From the NCBI GenBank assembly GCA_963576475.1, contig OY754986.1, positions 6,658,031 to 6,722,030 of the forward strand: a stretch of 64,000 nucleotides of DNA, written 5' to 3'. The stretch comes from Molanna angustata (Eukaryota > Arthropoda > Insecta > Trichoptera > Molannidae). Of the stretch, positions 25,327 through 36,344 are shown piece after piece. Made by a program: the position numbers and the translations under genes. Under the pieces are notes generated by a model. That model was given only the letters and a program-made list of their open reading frames with translations. It did no database searches and was not told where the DNA came from. The first letter of the stretch is position 1, and the number at the start of each line of letters is the position of its first letter.

Positions 25327-25332
25327 AATAAA
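25327..25332 (+). promoter_or_regulatory. LTR polyadenylation signal
   Basis: AATAAA in CTCAATAAACAACACGCC, repeated in the 3' LTR at 32341-32346, about 145 bp before the LTR end. An earlier AATAAA occurs near 25168. Confidence 0.5.
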
Positions 25333-25479
25333 CAACACGCCCTGAGATACTGAGATATTTGCATTATTTTAAATGAGTCTCATTGCAATATCGCTGACTG
25401 CTGGTGGTAAGGTTTTATGGTGAGTATAATTTTAGCCTCTCTTTTTCTTTTCTCATACACCACCATACCCTTGCAATTG

Positions 25480-25497
25480 TCGGCCCAAAGTGGGGCA
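25480..25497 (+). other. Primer binding site
   Basis: GGCCCAAAGTGGGGC, a few bases after the LTR, resembles the complement of a tRNA-Lys 3' end (CCCAACGTGGGGC in known lysine-primed elements, one mismatch). The first bases do not match TGGCG well, so the primer assignment is tentative. Confidence 0.55.
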
Positions 25498-28083
25498 GGA
25501 TTTTTTAAAAAAATTGAAGAGCGCGGACTATTAGGATTTAAATTCCATTTGTATTTTTTATTTTTATTTTTTTTTTTTTATTGATTGTAAGACTGGCGCC
25601 CATTCTATAACTCTTTTTAAAGTCAGATGTTTGTGTGGGACAGATTAGTGTTTGTAGAGAACGTAAAATTGATAATTAGTTCGTGTACTTTGTGGTAGCG
25701 ATTCCTTTCCTTCCTTAAACCCATCCTTAATCTGAGAACTGCGCAGAATCCATCGTCATGAAAGCCGAGCTGTGAGATTATATTCAGGAGATGACCAGAA
25801 GTCAACCAAACTATTTCTAGAAAGTGTGGAAGAGCCCATTATGACCAGTCTTATTCGAGAAATACCATTCAAGAAATCTACTCAATCAGGTTGTATTGTA
25901 AACTAATAAATAATTAAATGTCGTGAGGACTATAACATAAAATTCACATTCTTTTCAGTACAAAACTTGAGTTGTCATCAATTATTATTAATGTCTATTT
26001 TTTTTGGAAATCTATAAATTGATTAGAATTATTTTTCTGATTTTATAATTAAAATGTCACATTTTAACTGAATATACATAATGAGGGTATCAAATTTTTA
26101 TAATTGAAACTGTCTTCAAAAAACATCAGGTTGTATAATTTTAAATTTGTCGTTGGACTGTGCTAAATGTTATTTCATGTTTGGTTTGCATTTTTAGTGT
26201 TGAATACCTATGTTATAGATAAAAAAATATGAATCTTTATAAGCGTTGTAATTTCCTTTTTGCTAACATACAACATAGTATACATTTTTCTTGGGTCGGT
26301 CATAAAATTTGAACTTGTAAAAAATAATTATAAAAATCATATGTGGGGTAGAAATTAATTAGAAGATTGTTGTGGTAATTACCAAAAGAAGTCTGTCTGA
26401 TACCTGCATACAATCAACATTGTTGCATGGCAGTTAATATTTTTTTCTTGTAACAAGTGAAAATAATCAATGTCTTTTTAAATAATGATATTATTGATAT
26501 AATACTCTTCGTTAATAAGAAAAAAGTTTTCTCAATTCATGTTGAATGAATATAATTAAAAGGAAATGGTGTTTTAAAACAATTGGAGTTTTTATTCTCT
26601 GTTGGGGACATGTGTTTTTTTTTCAATTTTTGATGTTAAAAGTTCAGCTATGTTGTATAAAATAATAACTGAAAATGTTCTTTTAAATTGAATCTCAAAT
26701 CAATGTGTGCTATAGGGAGTTTTGTTTATGATTGTAATGAATATGCAATTAAATATTTTCACTTTTACAGATGGAATGTGTTGGTGAACTCTATGAAATA
26801 TTTTTTGGGAATGCTGAATTTGAATCTGCTGTATAATCACAAAAAATCAAGGCTCGGAGAGATGATATTTCTATATGGATTTTGGTCTATTTCTTATTTA
26901 AGGTATTCCATGTTTATTAATTTGGTCTGACATAAACTTATGATGTAATATTGTCATCTCTGAGAATGATTTAGTTTGAATTTACCAAATGTAATGTTAC
27001 TTCTTGATGATAATAACTTCATTTTTATATGGAAATGAGTCTTGTTTCTATTATGAATAAATTGTTTAATGTTTCATATTATATTTATGTTGTCTAATGT
27101 GTGGTACACACTATCGACCTACAACAACATGTTACGCTGGTTATTCAATAGAAAGTAATGTTAATAATTCTGAAATGTTATGGAACTCATCGTTCAAATG
27201 ATAGAATCTTTTATGTATAACAATACACTTTTTGTATAATCTATTTGACATTTTACTGACTATAATCATTGTAGTTTATTTTAGAAATGATTAACAATCA
27301 TTAAAATTAATTTTGGGGAAATAATACTGTTTTAAAGTTATAATAAATGAAAATTAATTATATTCTTTTGTCAAAAGTGTAATTAACGCCATCTATACGG
27401 CGGGAGGAAAACTTATGTAGTTGCATGACTACTCGTGCTGCAACTAAATAGTTGGTTCTGAGTTATGAAATAATTGTAATTGTTAGATATGATTGTATAT
27501 TGATTGGAAATAATGTAGCGTGTACTAATATGTTAATTTTATAAAGAAACTCTTCTTTTTTTGTAACTGTCATACACATTACAAAGATTATTGTTTTCGG
27601 TACGAATAATTAATCATGTTGTATCAAATCATCCTATATTATGAGTAATAAGTGATGTTATAAAATCATTCGTACGTTTCGGTACTTTCTTTTGACATTT
27701 CCACAATATAAAATTTCTTTAAAAATGGAATGTATAGATGACGAATCAATTACAGGGATGAAATTATATTACGGTGTAGTGCGGTGTCGGATTTTTGGAT
27801 AGGCTTTGGATGGACAGATTTCTGTTTAATAATCTTGTTCAGCCTTGGGTGTTCAACTGTTTGGCATTGGGCGCACTGTGATGATTTCAGTTTTTTTGTA
27901 TTTGAACAAGTGGCGAACAAATCCAACATTATGCTTTTAAATTTGATTAATTTGATTTTGACATCAACTTTCTTAGGAATGTAATTTTTAATTGATTAAT
28001 ACTTTGCTTAAAGTTTTGAAGTAGTTACTTAGTTTGGAATTTATAGCTTTATGAAAATTATAAATTGATGATTTCATCAAAGT
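25498..28083. other. LTR element interior, upstream half, no gag/pol frame
   Basis: About 2.6 kb of AT-rich sequence where gag, protease and RT would be expected. No frame shows a zinc knuckle, DTG/DSG protease or YxDD RT motif. Confidence 0.6.
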
Positions 28084-28557
28084 ATGCTGCTGCGTTATAT
28101 GAATGGTACTGTAAATATCTCAACGGGATATACACCTTATTTTCTTTTTCACGGTCGTGAACAAATTCTGTCAGGTGAGATGCATCAAAGGTATCAACCT
28201 GGACCCATCTCAGTAGATGACATGCAAATAGAAAAGCCCCATGATTATGCTGAAATGCTAGATGAATTAAGAATTATTTTTTTTGAAGTTCAGAAGAATC
28301 TTATGTCAGCTTTTAAACGCAATGCCACTTTGTATAACAAAAATAGGGTCGAACGCTCTTATAATGTAGGTGACTTTGTCTACCGGAGAAATTTTATAAA
28401 CTCCAAAGGTGCTGAATTCTTTTCATCAAAATTAGCTCCACGCTTTGTTAGAAACAAAATTATAGCAAAAATATCACCTGTAGTTTATACATTAGCGAAT
28501 GAACAAAATAAGTCTGTAGGGAACTTTCACATTAAGGATCTCTTAAAACCAGATTAA
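28084..28557 (+). CDS. Integrase C-terminal fragment of a gypsy-like element
   Basis: 157 uninterrupted codons. Residues about 16-28 read TGYTPYFLFHGRE, the conserved block after the integrase catalytic core in Ty3/gypsy polyproteins. Residues about 97-157 form the C-terminal DNA/chromatin-binding module: YNVGDFVYRRN, KLAPRF, SPVVYTLA and FHIKDLLKP. The DDE catalytic core and the zinc domain are absent, so it cannot join DNA ends. A start is assigned at the first ATG, but the frame may be only a relic. It is the only coding remnant in an otherwise non-coding 5.7-kb interior. Confidence 0.85.
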   Translation: MLLRYMNGTVNISTGYTPYFLFHGREQILSGEMHQRYQPGPISVDDMQIEKPHDYAEMLDELRIIFFEVQKNLMSAFKRNATLYNKNRVERSYNVGDFVYRRNFINSKGAEFFSSKLAPRFVRNKIIAKISPVVYTLANEQNKSVGNFHIKDLLKPD

Positions 28558-29455
28558 TATTAAATTTTTTGATGTCTGTATCATCAGTATGATACAACTG
28601 TATCATATAATTTGTATGTTTTCATTGCCAATACATGACATCCATATCTGCTTAATGCTATTATCATTCTCAGGATTATAATGTGTCAGATGAACAAATT
28701 AATCAAACATTGATAAATGTTTACACTGTAAATATACTGGTTTTTTTTATAATGAGAAATTTCTCGAGGAACATATTGGTACTCTGATGGCATATGTTTA
28801 ATATGATGGGTTCCTCGACAAATTTAAATGTAATTATATTGTGAGGAATGCTGTGATGGAGTATTTCTTCACAATATTGAGATGTCATATACTTTTGTTT
28901 TCATTCAGATGAGTTAGTTCTATTTTTATGTCAAAATTTGTAGAGCTACATTGTACTTGCTTTTTTATATTAAAATGTTATCCTATATTGTTTAGATGTT
29001 GGACTATAAAACTGATATTTTCCAAGGAAAATTGTCTAGTATATGTCATACAGATTGTGTTGATGGTAAATATGATCCTGAATGAAAACCTAAGTATATC
29101 AATTTGATAAAAGTTTATATCTAGAGCTCCTTTTTGTTTCATGTAGGTTACTGTATAATATGTAATGTTCTTGTTTATGAATACCAATTTCATATTGTAA
29201 TATGAAATTGATTGTTATATGTCATGGTATAACTTAAAATACTGAAATGCCACTATATTCTGTTTTTTTCATTACAATAATAGGAAATTTATTTGATAAT
29301 TCACTCGTTTTTCTACCATATAAGAGTTATATCTATGGTATCACGTGCATGGAATGCCATGGTCTTCTTCCAGATAACTGTGTCGACCAACTCAGTTATC
29401 GTAGACTGCATCTGGAGATTTAGTTTGGTCAACTAGATGTCTGATGTAATCAAAA

Positions 29456-29878
29456 CGAAGAGACACTGATCATTGTCTGTCACGTGAGATACATGAGGTG
29501 ACACACTTGGTGTGCGATAGAAGAAATTACAAATTGTTGAACGTTATAAATTTTCTCAAATCTTATCATTCTGTAGACTATTTTTTTATAACCTTGCATG
29601 GACTAGTGTCCTTAATCATAACAAAGAGACACTGTCACATGAGATACATGAGGTGACACACTTGGTGTGCGATAGAAGATATTACAAATTATTGAATGTT
29701 ACAAATTTTCTCAATTCTTGTCATTTTGTAGATTATTTTTTATATAATTTTGTATGTACTAGTGTCCTTAATCATGACGAAGAGACACTGTTACATGACA
29801 TACATGAGGAGACACACTTGCTGTGCAATAGAAAGAGTTACAATTTATTAGACGTTATAAATTTTTATTAAATTTAGT
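29456..29878. repeat. Tandem repeat, ~2.6 units of ~160 bp
   Basis: Units begin at 29456, 29622 and 29778 with CRAAGAGACACTG; each has ACATGAGGNGACACACTTG and GTGCNATAGAA. The third unit is incomplete. The units differ by substitutions, so they are older than the LTR copying event. Confidence 0.85.
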
Positions 29879-30212
29879 AATTAGATATTACATTTCTGAT
29901 GTTCTGTCTAGCTGATGCTTTTATGTATGACATATTGGGTAATATATTACCAAACCTGATCTCTAATACCATGATATATAACAACATTTTAGTTAATATT
30001 GAATTCTGTTATGATCAAAATAGTGTAATGCAAATTCGATACTGGACTTATATCACATTCTTGAAATATTAATTTTGAAATTGCATGATATTATTATTTG
30101 TTATGGAGAAATAAGATGCTGGTATGAAATTTCTTTTGTTTAATATAAAAATGTTTTTCATCTGGGATCAAAGTAGATAAATTTTATGCATTTATCTCCC
30201 CGATGAATTTTC

Positions 30213-30252
30213 TTATCATGGGTAAGGTGTTTATAGGAGGTACTCATGATAA
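30213..30252 (+). other. Stem-loop copy 1 in LTR element
   Basis: TTATCATGGGTA (30213-30224) pairs with TACTCATGATAA (30241-30252), with one G-T wobble. The loop contains AGGTGTTTATAGGAGG. See copy 2 at 30489. Confidence 0.7.
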
Positions 30253-30488
30253 CTGATGTTTATAGTTATTGATAATGATTATTAAAATAATGATATTTTA
30301 CATTTGCTATGTCTGACACATAAATCTTTCATAGACAAATTTACATGTTAGCTTTCACATTTCTTGGCTAACAATTAAGACTTGCATGTATGATACTGAG
30401 CTAAGCTCACAATTTGATATGATGACTATGATGCTGTTTTAACTGGGAAAATATTCTGAACTTTAAATTTTCCCTATGATGAAATTTT

Positions 30489-30529
30489 TTATCGTGAGTT
30501 AAGGTGTTTATAGGATGGACTCACGATAA
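30489..30529 (+). other. Stem-loop copy 2 in LTR element
   Basis: TTATCGTGAGT (30489-30499) pairs perfectly with ACTCACGATAA (30519-30529), around a loop with AAGGTGTTTATAGGATGG. Against copy 1 one pair changed from A-T to G-C on both sides, which preserves the stem. Confidence 0.7.
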
Positions 30530-31212
30530 CTGTATCACGCTTGAAGATACATGGTATCTGAGTGATTCTGTTTCAACATGAGAGCCTCTTCCGCAGATTC
30601 TAGCTCACAATGAGAATTAGCACAAATGATAGCTAATCCAAGCTCACAATATGGAGACAAGACGAAAAGCTAAGATGGGGTTTCCTTAGTTTTCCATTGA
30701 TTAAAAAAATAATGAACGCTTCTCGGGAGTGTCATTGAAGGGGTTAAATAATCAAACGTGAGTGGACTGAAAACGTTCACCACTAGATCTGTAAATACTG
30801 TATTATAATTGTTATTACGTCTGTTTTATGAACAGAGGGGTTTCATTTAAATGAATAGTAATCTTGACAGCAAGTATGTCAAAATTTGGAATTTTTATTT
30901 AATATGAAAATTTTCTGTTTCAGCTAGTTTAAGAATTTTATATATTTTTATGGTAGATAATTTTTGTTTTTTTTATTATGTAACTGTTCCAGATCTGCCA
31001 CCAGTTATTTAAGTGACGAGGATATGTCGTTATCAGCGACATAGACTTATGTCATTTGAACTCTAACATTTTCCTTATCCTTAAATTGTAGGTGTTTTTC
31101 CTCGCGGGATTCGGTTGAGTTAGGGAACATGGGACTTATGCCAGTTATATTCACTAATTTCTGTTTTTCAAATTTACTATCAAAACACTTTTTTTTTCTT
31201 TTTTTTGTTAAC

Positions 31213-31220
31213 AGAGGAGG
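31213..31220 (+). other. Polypurine tract
   Basis: AGAGGAGG, two bases before the 3' LTR; the usual primer for plus-strand DNA synthesis. A T-rich run precedes it. Confidence 0.75.
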
Positions 31221-31222
31221 TA

Positions 31223-32489
31223 TGTGACGTTATTTTTGTATTTACACGTCACTATTTAATAATTTTAATTTAATGTTTATAAAAATGTCTTAAACGAACG
31301 CACTTCGCAATATTGGCAATATTTCTAAAAAAGTTGTAAGGCGAACACAGCCGTGAACGGATTAGCTAGGCGGGTCGAAATATCTATGCCTTTCTTTTCA
31401 ACGCTGACAGCCGACACGAGGTGTCATCGTTCAACTATGGCCTACGCAAAATTACCCGACAAAGACTCGAAATTTAAATTTAAAGGAGGCTGGGTAAGTT
31501 CTCTATCTAATTTCATCGATCCTCGTCTATATAAAATATCTGGCATGAGTCACGTTCGCTAATTTAACTGAATTCTTGCAGGAAATATAACCGCCTCCTT
31601 TGCCTTTGACCTTTGTCTTTGTCCTTTGCTTTTTTGTTCCTTGCTTCCTTGCTTCTTTGCTTTCTTCTTTACTATCTTTATCTTGTTTGTTCATGCTGTC
31701 TTTTCATCATTCTTCAACATTGGTTTACTTTACTATGTACACCATGGATGACTGAAAATGAATAATTTTAAATATCATGGTTGGGGCATGCTCATATTTG
31801 CACATCATGACTTGATAATGACTAAATCACCTGTAAATTGCACTTCAAATCGACGTAAATACTACGATGGTAGTTTTCTTCAACAATTGTATCTGCTGAT
31901 CATCTCCAAGAAGATGGAAATTCCTAAAACTGTTTCATTTCTTGATTATTATAAAAAAAACATATGAAATACTGATATCATTTGAAAATTTAGTTGAATC
32001 TGTTTAATTATGTCATGTCTGATATTTCTTTTTATTATACACCACATGGTCTAGAAAAACATTTAAAAACTTGTCAATTGTAATTTAAGAATTAAATTAT
32101 TTTATTAAAATGTCAAATATTTAGCTTAGTTCAGGTAACGTAGATAACTGTATCATATTTAACACTCCTTGCCAACCATGATATGAATAAATTGTAATTT
32201 CTTTTGTATTTGTGCGTTTCTTTCATCACTTGGTCTTCCCTACAATCACATCTGACTCAGCTTTTCATGTTTTAATTACTGTTTCATTGAACAGAACATT
32301 CTTATTTGATACTTAAATATATTCTTTTTTTGTCTTACTCAATAAACAACACGCCCTGAGATACTGAGATATTTGCATTATTTTAAATGAGTCTCATTGC
32401 AATATCGCTGACTGCTGGTGGTAAGGTTTTATGGTGAGTATAATTTTAGCCTCTCTTTTTCTTTTCTCATACACCACCATACCCTTGCA
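31223..32489 (+). repeat. 3' LTR
   Basis: Same length and order of elements as the 5' LTR. The G at the first difference creates an ATG, opening a 69-codon frame at 31353-31562 that is not ATG-initiated in the 5' LTR. That frame has no recognisable domain. Confidence 0.93.
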
Positions 32490-32809
32490 ACACATATGTG
32501 CATATTAAAATTATAAAGTCATCACATTCCTCCCCTTGGAAGGCGATTTTCAAATCAAATAACTACCCTATTGTATTTTATAATCGTCTTACATAATGAA
32601 ATAGAAATTTTAATCAGAAAAATGATGAAAAAGACAACTCGAATACCACAAACAATAATAGATTATATTATGCACCATATGAGAAAACAAATAATAAATC
32701 GAATCAAATAGAGTCATCACACTATGTATGTTAGTAAGCAAACGGAGATCCAACAACAGCTGTATATTTGAACAGATGTCTCGTTTTAAATATTGGGGAG
32801 CTGGTTAAA
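32490..32809. other. AT-rich DNA, no gene seen
   Basis: Nothing recognised. Confidence 0.4.
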
Positions 32810-33275
32810 TAATGAGTGGAACCTGGATTCCAAAATTAAGACCAGGATTGAGATGGCGAGATCCACCTTTTACAAAATGCAAAAACTGCTGGGTAACCGA
32901 GATCTAAAGTTAAGTACAAGATGGAAAGCTGCTTAAGCATACGTTTTGCCAGTACTGTTGTATGGAGTGAAAGCTTGGACTCTCAAAATCCCAACAATAA
33001 ATAAAATCGAACCATTCGAGATATGGTTATTGGTACAGAAGGTATGTAGATGCGCATCTCATGGGTCGATACGAGTCTCCAAAGAAAGAGTTGAATAAAT
33101 ATGATGGAGAAATAGAGAAAGTGACTGACCCCTGTCAAGAGACGCAAAGCCGCATATTTTGGCCTCATATTCCGTAGTGATAGATATGCCCTTCTACAAC
33201 TTACAGCGTAGGATCGGTATTAATTTGGTGCGATTAACGCCAACACCCGTTAGGAGTGGCACAACAAGAAGAATA
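32810..33275 (+). pseudogene. RTE-like LINE, C-terminal RT fragment
   Basis: The plus strand reads NSWNLDSKIKTRIEMARSTF and then YKMQKLLGNRDLKLSTRWK; after a stop come YVLPVLLYGVKAWTLK and EPFEIWLLVQKVCRC. Several further stops follow. The RTE-type connector pattern (YV..VLLYG.E.WTLK) is clear. The end reads GTGGCACAACAAGAAGAATA, resembling a (GAA)-rich 3' tail. It differs from the other RTE-like copies here, so it is another family. Confidence 0.78.
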
Positions 33276-34063
33276 AGAAGATATCTTCGTCCGACATGGA
33301 ATTGTTCTTGAAGGTGACAAATGTTATTTTGGCAAATGTAATTAAACACAAAGTTGAGTCAAATGAATATTCATGAGCGGTTGGTAATAAAATCTTGAAT
33401 GTGGGAGACAATGGACTAGTCAAAATAAACAGGAGACAGGTCTTCGTCTACTCCAATATTATAAATCATTAATCGGACCCTTTGCAATATTTGCACCTAC
33501 CCCTTTGTTACTATTCAGTTATATCAATAGACAGACTTGAAACTCTATCAGCTGAAGGGTGAACCTGAATTAGCGTCGAAAGAACAACAGGGTAGGTAAT
33601 CAGTGGCGTAGCTTCCTAACATGGGCCCCAAATTTACTATCATTTAAATTTGATTGTAATAAAATTAATATTGACAATAACAATAAAGTGAAAAAAGTAA
33701 CGTTATTATTAAATAAGTATTTAACGTTATTAAAAATAAGTGAAAGGACACTGAAAGTAAGCATACCGAAAATATTTAAAAACCTTCAAAGTGGTATGGG
33801 TAAAGTAATTTAAAACATTTAACACATTTACAAGTAGTAATTAAATCAAAAACATGTAGCTATCCCATCTATATTTAATATTGTACCTTAAGGAATGTAA
33901 CATGTACTTGACCTTTTTGTATGAGAAACTCACTTATAGCCTTTAAGCTAGTGAGTTCCCAATTATTATTATTTAAAACGTTTCTGAAACAAAAAAAAAA
34001 TCAATAAATAAAATATATTATAATAACTACTTCACCTTCAATTTCCTTCGTCCTGTCTGTTAT
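33276..34063. other. AT-rich DNA with a hAT-like terminal motif
   Basis: CAGTGGCGTAGCTTCC at 33601 resembles the terminal inverted repeat of some hAT elements. No partner end was found, so this is only a hint. Confidence 0.3.
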
Positions 34064-34398
34064 GAATTCAAAATTTTTAAGATTTTTTATTGCAGATAAT
34101 CAACTATGTAGTATCATGGTGAGATTGTATTCTGACAGTTACATCACAATGTATGTATGTGTGTATCACAAGTTTGTATATCAAATACTCGCTTAGACTG
34201 CAAATTTTCAAGGATATCTGATCAGCGCTCCTCAATTATTCAACTGTCAAATATTTCAAAGTGACCAAAAGCGCTGGAAACTGACATTTGTATTTTCAAA
34301 TTGCTAAAAAAGCACATCGCTGTAATAATTTTGATTAAAGAATCATGTTATCATAATGAATTAAATAGAAAATAAATTATCATAGTCGTGATCATTTA

Positions 34399-34512
34399 CT
34401 TACTCATGAAAATTGAAAATTTACAATTACTTACTCATGAAAATTGAAAATTTCCATTTTCTTACTCATGAAAATTGAAAATTTCCATTTTCTTACTCAT
34501 GAAAATTTCTTA
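34399..34512. repeat. 31-bp minisatellite inside B3
   Basis: TACTCATGAAAATTGAAAAT recurs at 34401, 34432, 34463 and (partly) 34494. The other family B copies lack it. Confidence 0.85.
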
Positions 34513-34547
34513 AAAATTATAATTCTTTATGGAGTGACTTGGTAGTG

Positions 34548-35648
34548 CTTATTTACTTTCCGTGTCCAAGATCATCAACCTATATTGTGTCCCTCCAGCA
34601 ATTTGCAGCCATAATACCATTCTCAGAGCACCCTCCTTCCATAAGCGGGCAGTTCAGCAGCTGTAACATGTTCTGCGTCTCTCCACATCGCATGCTAAGT
34701 CCTGGTCATCCTCTAGCATTCTCAGTCTGTCAAGGTTTAAATTGCACCTTCCTACACCCGTCATAATCTATTCGGGGATTAACAGGTTGAATATGGTAGT
34801 CGGTGACCCGTTGGAAGTGACTCTGTTGGTTCATGGAAGTTTTCACTTCTTAACTGTTTCTTCGACAGCTAAACTCTTCTCTTTTCGCTGGTGTACGTCA
34901 GTACGGTTGTATTCATGAGAAAACTTTTTCTATACTTGAGTCTTGAAGGCAGGAGGATGTGATCATATAGTGGATGTCGAGAGACATTCTGGTGTCTCAT
35001 CTTTTCTTCTTCAAAAGCTACGGCTCTTTTTATATGTGGTGGTTAAATTCCAGAGTACATCCCATTATGAGTGTGTTGGTTTCGTTCAAAGCAACGTCTA
35101 CGTTTCTTGCATGGGAAAATTGGAACCAGACTTTAGCCTCATATTCCACTGCCGAGTAAGTGCAAGTACTGAAGTTCTTAGAACAGATAGTTGTGCTCCT
35201 CACTTTGTTCCGACGAGCTTTCGGATATTATTGTTCCAAGTCCCAATTTTTCCTTTGGTATTTAGACAGTGTTGCTTAAAAGTGAGTGTTCTATCCAACA
35301 CAATGCCAATAATAATAAACACTTCATTGCACCCTGCGCAAGTGGCGAGTTTATTGCCAAATGGCAATTTCTTCCGACTAACCAGTGTTTCCATCCCAGA
35401 GAAGCACTATTTGTGAGAGAAATGAATCCAAATAAATTTCTCATCTGCTGAGAATAAAACCCACCCGCACAGAAACCGAACGGCTTACCAACTGTGCCAC
35501 GGAGGTCGGCAAGGTACTTTGGGTTTTCGCAATTTTCCAGTTTCCTACCCATCCATTTGATGTTGAGTCGTCTTTGCAACCCGATTTCTCAGGTGAAAGG
35601 TACATAGTTGTGTCTTTCCTGGATTAGGTTTAAGATGATTGTTTTCGT
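34548..35648 (-). pseudogene. Jockey-like LINE, 5'-truncated, flanked by an 11-bp target duplication
   Basis: ACTTGGTAGTG stands at both 34537-34547 and 35649-35659. On the minus strand the insert encodes, in broken frames, LNIKWMGRKLENCENPKYL, then (after a SINE) VLDRTLTFKQHCLNTKGKI and RKLVGTKW, then YSAVEYEAKVW with NVDVALNETNT. At the 3' end it gives a cysteine-rich CNCPLMEGGC tail. This is the late RT and C-terminal part of Jockey-type proteins. Stops and frameshifts are frequent. Confidence 0.85.
35308..35510 (-). mobile_element. tRNA-derived SINE S1 inserted in the Jockey-like LINE
   Basis: The minus strand begins GACCTCCGTGGCACAG. A perfect Pol III A box (TGGCACAGTTGG) lies at 35499-35488. 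The B box is degenerate (GGTTTTATTCT). The tail carries GGAAGAAATTGCCATTTGGC and AATAAACTCGCC, then (ATT)n. LINE coding resumes directly on both sides (KYL | GIVLDR), which fixes the boundaries. The tail hairpin TTGCC-ATTT-GGCAA is shared with the LINE at 56.6-57.1 kb. Confidence 0.82.
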
Positions 35649-35692
35649 ACTTGGTAGTGAGGAGTAAAGCGTTGGCCACAACCAACTCGTTT

Positions 35693-36344
35693 TTACTTGA
35701 GAATTCACGTAGTAACCCGGATTGATTGGAACAGATTGCCTTATGGAAATATAAAATTGAATATCAATAATAAACATTAATTGTTGGAAACCATTGTATG
35801 GCGCCCTATTCTTTGTTAACCCTTCACCGCCCGAGACCCTTTTCAGAATTTGAATTCAATAACTAGCATCCATTCTGACACTCCGACGTCTCAAACAAAC
35901 TTTCTTCTCGGTTAAATAATTAACCCTTAGTACATAACGTTTGTTGACAAGAAGGTATGTACATACATACATACCATTACGCCTGGTCCCTAACGAGGTT
36001 TTGTTTTGTTTGTCTTATTTCCAAATAAATAAGAATTACACAAGCCATAATTACATAACAATATTAATGCAATAAAAATAAAACATATATCAATATTAGG
36101 TACTTGGATATATTGACTCACTAGGCAAAAGCCTGTTCCAAGGCAACCTTTAAAAAATGAGTAGCTGTGCAAGTATTTAGTCAGTCAAGTATTTAGTCCG
36201 AGCGTATTGTATGTACATGTGTTGGTTGATATTAGTACATGAGTGAGATCCGTCATTTCAAAACATGAGTAAGATCCCTCTCACCCTCTTCTCTGCCCCT
36301 GTCCATTAACATTAGGTAGGTGAGTACGTATAATTTTACATAAG
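35693..36344. other. AT-rich DNA with a LINE 3' scrap
   Basis: 35950-35985 reads (CATA)n, then CCATTACGCCTGGTCCCTAA, the reverse complement of an RTE-like 3' end. Otherwise nothing recognised. Confidence 0.45.

Larger units (their letters stand above)
24209..25475 (+). repeat. 5' LTR
   Basis: It starts TGTGACGTTATTTTTG and ends ATACCCTTGCA. Within it are a TATA box, a pyrimidine-rich tract (about 24582-24660), a short open frame (24744-24953) and an AATAAA (25327-25332). Observed differences from the 3' LTR: T instead of G in CCGT/GAACGG near 24341, and G instead of T in TTGGT/GTACTT near 24713. Confidence 0.93.
28558..31212. other. LTR element interior, inverted-repeat-dense non-coding region
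   Basis: I find at least eight good inverted repeats: 28588-28607 (TATGATAC/GTATCATA), 28757-28825 (AAATTT-C-TCGAGGAAC pairing with its partner), 29185-29210 (12-bp arms), 29373-29400 (GATAACTG/CAGTTATC), 30213-30252, 30399-30411, 30489-30529 and 31011-31050 (TATGTCG/CGACATA inside AAGTGAC/GTCATTT). This suggests a structured transcript, but AT-rich DNA forms hairpins by chance, so statistics are needed. Confidence 0.6.
24209..32489 (+). mobile_element. LTR retrotransposon, recent, non-autonomous (Ty3/gypsy-like remnant)
   Basis: Two direct 1,267-bp LTRs (TG...CA) bound a 5,747-bp interior. ACAC precedes the 5' LTR (24205-24208) and follows the 3' LTR (32490-32493), a 4-bp target duplication. 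A tRNA-like primer site and a polypurine tract are present. The LTRs differ at only two sites that I could see, implying recent insertion. Yet the interior has no gag, protease, RT or RNase H frame, only an integrase C-terminal frame on the + strand. It must have been copied by proteins supplied in trans. The interior is AT-rich and rich in inverted repeats. Confidence 0.93.
34064..35692 (+). mobile_element. Family B element, copy B3, interrupted by a LINE
   Basis: The body from about 34064 (TTTTTAAGATTTTTTATTGC) to 34547 matches B2. The rest of the right end, AGGAGTAAAGCGTTGGCC and ACAACCAACTCG, lies at 35660-35692 after a LINE insertion. The left terminus is missing or diverged. Confidence 0.7.
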
